From Paratinospora sagittata (Eukaryota > Streptophyta > Magnoliopsida > Ranunculales > Menispermaceae), in NCBI GenBank assembly GCA_035771175.1, contig CM069613.1:1957501-2021500 (forward strand): a DNA stretch of 64,000 bases, given 5' to 3'. How positions within the stretch are numbered: the first letter of the stretch is position 1; each line of letters starts with the position of its first letter. Shown one piece after another: positions 61,457-64,000 of the stretch. The translations under genes and the position numbers were made by a program. The notes under the pieces were generated by a model. The model did no database searches and was not told the origin of the DNA. It saw nothing but the letters and a program-made list of their open reading frames with translations.

Positions 61457-62452
61457 CTAATTGGACTTTTCAATCCAAATAGGAGTGTACTCCAAGCCCA
61501 AGCCAAGACTCCCCATACCGAACTTTCTCTTGCAGTCTAAGCCCTCCATCTTGTAAATGGTACAGACCCCATAACTCTTGAATTCAGCTGAAAAGATTTC
61601 CATCTTCCCATCCCTCCAACTTGAATTCAAATCATCATCAGCAGCAGCAGCTACAGCAGCAGAAGAAAAAGAAGAAGAACCACAAGCACCCAGAACCACC
61701 AGATTCTTTCCCAGCTCTCCTCCTTCCTTCTCCAACTCCACCTTTCCTCCTCCAATATTCTTCAACCTGTAAAACCCATTCAACCCACCTTTCAAACCTC
61801 TTTCTGCAACTAAAATCTCTCCACCCACTTCCACCAAATAAGAATTCTTCACCAACTTGCTCTTCTTGTCATAAACTACACTCCACAAACTCCTTCCTCC
61901 TACATCAAATATCCCAATCTTCCCAACACAATCCACACAATACAACACCGCATCATCACCATTACCATTACTACCGTTGTTCTTGCAGCATACAGCCATT
62001 GTCACTGTATTAAAGCCGTTGGCGTCAAGGGTGTAACGCTTCCAGCACGGGGTTGGCTGTTCTCCTACCCGCAAGACATCGATTTTGATCCATGGTCGGA
62101 GAAACGGCTTCTCTACAGCATAAACGACGCAATGGGGGGAAGTCGGAGGACCGGAGAAAGCGGCGGCATCAAAGAGAGATTTTCTGTAAGGGAGATCAAT
62201 TTTTTGGTTGGTGAAGGGGTTGAGGAAGAAGAGAGAAGAGGATTCTCGGGAGAGGAGAAGCAACCAGCCGTGGGCAGAAGAGAGGATTTGAACGGAGTGG
62301 TTGAGTTCGGGGAGTTTGAAGGGTTGAAAAGTTCTTGCGTTGACGTCGAGCAATCTGTGCTCACCGGTAAGTTCTTTGAACCACAAGAGACATGGGTTCT
62401 TGTTATTATTGTGCGTTTCTTGTTCTGCTTCGGTTCTGAAGATGAAACCCAT
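61457..62452 (-). CDS. DUF295 domain protein without F-box
   Basis: A single uninterrupted 331-residue frame starts at ATG 62,452 (MGFIFRTEAEQETHNNNKNP). The body fits the DUF295 beta-propeller-like domain found in plant F-box/KIB-type proteins. Evidence is the spaced PCLLWFKELTGEHRLLDV, SSAHGWLLLLSRESSSLFFL then NPFTNQKIDLP, and a C-terminal MEGLDCKRKFGMGSLGLG run. Most relatives carry an F-box before this domain and act in SCF ubiquitin ligases or bind kinases. Here the ATG lies about 90 bases after a TATA box, leaving no room for one. Target and role are unknown. An Ala-rich stretch (SSAAVAAAADDD, about residue 270) comes from a CAG/CTG-like repeat at 61,640-61,665. Confidence 0.85.
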   Translation of the reverse strand: MGFIFRTEAEQETHNNNKNPCLLWFKELTGEHRLLDVNARTFQPFKLPELNHSVQILSSAHGWLLLLSRESSSLFFLNPFTNQKIDLPYRKSLFDAAAFSGPPTSPHCVVYAVEKPFLRPWIKIDVLRVGEQPTPCWKRYTLDANGFNTVTMAVCCKNNGSNGNGDDAVLYCVDCVGKIGIFDVGGRSLWSVVYDKKSKLVKNSYLVEVGGEILVAERGLKGGLNGFYRLKNIGGGKVELEKEGGELGKNLVVLGACGSSSFSSAAVAAAADDDLNSSWRDGKMEIFSAEFKSYGVCTIYKMEGLDCKRKFGMGSLGLGLEYTPIWIEKSN

Positions 62453-62543
62453 TGTTTTTGTTGAGATGGAACGATTAAGAATGCTAGCTTTTGGAAGTAT
62501 GAGAGTAGTGAATTTGCAGGTAGTTCGTGTATGGTGTTGGCGA

Positions 62544-62550
62544 TTTTATA
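62544..62550 (-). promoter_or_regulatory. TATA box of the DUF295 gene
   Basis: TATAAAA on the minus strand lies about 92 bases upstream of the ATG at 62,452. Transcription would begin near 62,515 and give a leader of about 65 bases. Confidence 0.5.
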
Positions 62551-62599
62551 GAGAGATCGATATAGTGTTTGGAGTTGGAGCGATATGAGCCTACGAGGC

Positions 62600-63917
62600 A
62601 AGTCAAGTTAGTGTCTGAATAGGAAACTCGTGTGATTGTGTTCCATGTCGGATATTAGTTTCTAATTCTAGTTGGCATTTGAATTCCTATTTTAACGGTT
62701 TCCTTTCTTGTTTTATTTTAGAATAAGCAATTTAGTTCTCGTATATATTAGTAAGTAAAGGATAGCAAAAATATGCATGAATACAACATTATATTTACAA
62801 AAATAGCCTTAGTATTTATCAAGTGAGTTCGGTTCGAATGCTAAAAGGATTTGATGAATAATTTGCTAACGACTCTTATTATTTGTATAATAGAAACATA
62901 TAAAAATTACGTTTTTAGTTATGTGATATTCCTTTTTTTAATATTATTATTATATACTTTCAAATATTATAAATATAAAAAATAATATCATAAATTCTCG
63001 TACACAGTTTTAAAAATAAAATAATAGATAAAAATGGAGGAAAAAATAATTTTTATTTTTCAAAACCAAAACATGTACAAACTCCTTGAATGTTTATTGA
63101 ATACAAAGTGGTTGAATAGAAGTTGGATTATTGAAAATATATAACATAACAGTAACTAATTTAGACCTTTGATCTACGAAACGAGAATATATAACATAAC
63201 ACAGTTATAAATATTTTTTTTAAAATGTTGAAGAAGTGAATAATAATAATTTATAAAAAAAAATTTATAACATAATATAATTATAAAATTTTTTTCTAAA
63301 ATGTTGGCCCCGCCCCAGGGATCCACCACTTATTGGAAGTGAAGAATGAAGCAAATATAACAGAGCCCTCTACTCTGCTCTCCCCTGAAATATACGCACA
63401 TCGTTAGCATGAATTCTCAATAATCAGAAAGAGACTTTAATAAGCTTATACTATTTAAAGACCTGATGGAGAATAAAACTAGTAGTAAATAGAACATTGC
63501 TATATATCAAATCAGGTACATGCAGGGAAATCAGGTATATCAAACCAAGCATAACTAGATAAAGCTTTATTCATTCAATTCAAACTCAATTTAAATCAAT
63601 TTCAAGACAAATCTCAGTTACAATACATTTTCAACTCAATTAAACTACTTATAGCTACTAACTAGGCTACGCACTCTCACAAGAATAAGCAAATACAACT
63701 CACCTCCTTACCCTAAATCTCACAAGAAATTTGTATTTAATGGGGATGGTATCGAAAAAATGATGATGTACCGATGGATGCCTACGAAATTATATACAAA
63801 CAACTAAATATAACATAGTGACTTGCTAGTTATAAACTTACAATTTTGTAGTGAAACTCATGGTAAGGCTGTGAATATTTCACATATTACCTTGAAAACA
63901 TGCTTGAACATTTGAGT
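62600..63917. other. AT-rich intergenic DNA
   Basis: No gene is visible. AAATATTATAAA/ATATAACATAAC-type sequence dominates, with a brief GC-rich GGCCCCGCCCCAGGGATCC at about 63,306. The right part probably holds the 3' UTR of the gene entering from the right edge. Confidence 0.5.
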
Positions 63918-64000
63918 TCATGGTTCGACTTCATCATCAGCACCAGCATCAAAGCTTTTATCTCCAACATTTGCACAGGCTTTCACAAATCTTGTTTCTC
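63918..64000 (-). CDS. C-terminal end of an unidentified gene (partial)
   Basis: In the frame starting at 63,998 the minus strand encodes 26 residues, ETRFVKACANVGDKSFDAGA then DDEVEP, and stops with TGA at 63,918-63,920. Codon use and the acidic ending look like a genuine C-terminus, while the other frames close at once. I do not recognise the family. The rest lies beyond the window. Confidence 0.5.
   Translation of the reverse strand, partial: ETRFVKACANVGDKSFDAGADDEVEP

Overview
The window is nuclear DNA of a flowering plant, most likely a eudicot. Genes are interrupted by GT-AG introns, intergenic DNA is AT-rich, SINE and LTR-retrotransposon debris is abundant, and every recognisable gene belongs to a plant family. 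I cannot name the species. No bacterial, organellar, CRISPR or viral system is present.

Layout, left to right. (1) 1-8,492, minus: the first three coding exons (597 residues) of a SPLAYED-type SWI/SNF chromatin-remodelling ATPase (SYD). The ATPase part lies beyond the left edge, and its last visible intron holds a TIR transposon and a SINE with a microsatellite tail. (2) 10,605-23,158, minus: a complete 15-exon SCD2-like gene (534 aa) that seems to lack most of the expected coiled coil. A solo LTR with a perfect target duplication sits in the intron where that coil is missing. (3) 23.2-26.9 kb: divergent intergenic region with a T/G homopolymer, a TA microsatellite and a second solo LTR. (4) 26,868-34,596, plus: RUNKEL (RUK), 10 exons, 1,366 aa. 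(5) 35,878-37,183, minus: DPMS3, 3 coding exons, 89 aa. Splice-site-flanked candidate leader exons near 49.5 and 50.0 kb suggest a 5' UTR intron of about 12 kb. (6) 37.3-48.6 kb: an approximately 400-bp tandem repeat split by a composite insertion, made of a young, almost intact Ty1/copia element placed at the very end of a truncated, rearranged Ty3/gypsy chromovirus-type element. One 5-bp target duplication (GTTAT) brackets the pair. (7) 52,877-59,963, plus: a VAP27-type ER membrane protein (8 exons, 288 aa) with an Au-type SINE in intron 1. (8) A decayed PPR fragment near 60.4 kb. (9) 61,457-62,452, minus: an intronless DUF295 protein without an F-box. (10) 63,918-64,000, minus: the last 26 codons of an unidentified gene.

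The genes do not form a pathway, but three are linked to division and membrane traffic. SCD2 and RUK families both act in cytokinesis and here lie divergently next to each other. VAP27 and DPMS3 are ER membrane proteins. Exon boundaries were read by eye from splice consensus, conserved reading phase and remembered family sequences. All ten RUK exons, fifteen SCD2-like exons, eight VAP exons and three DPMS3 exons join in phase without a stop.

The most unusual structures are the nested copia/gypsy insertion with its inverted LTR piece, the probable transposon-filled leader intron of DPMS3, and the shortened SCD2-like coiled coil.
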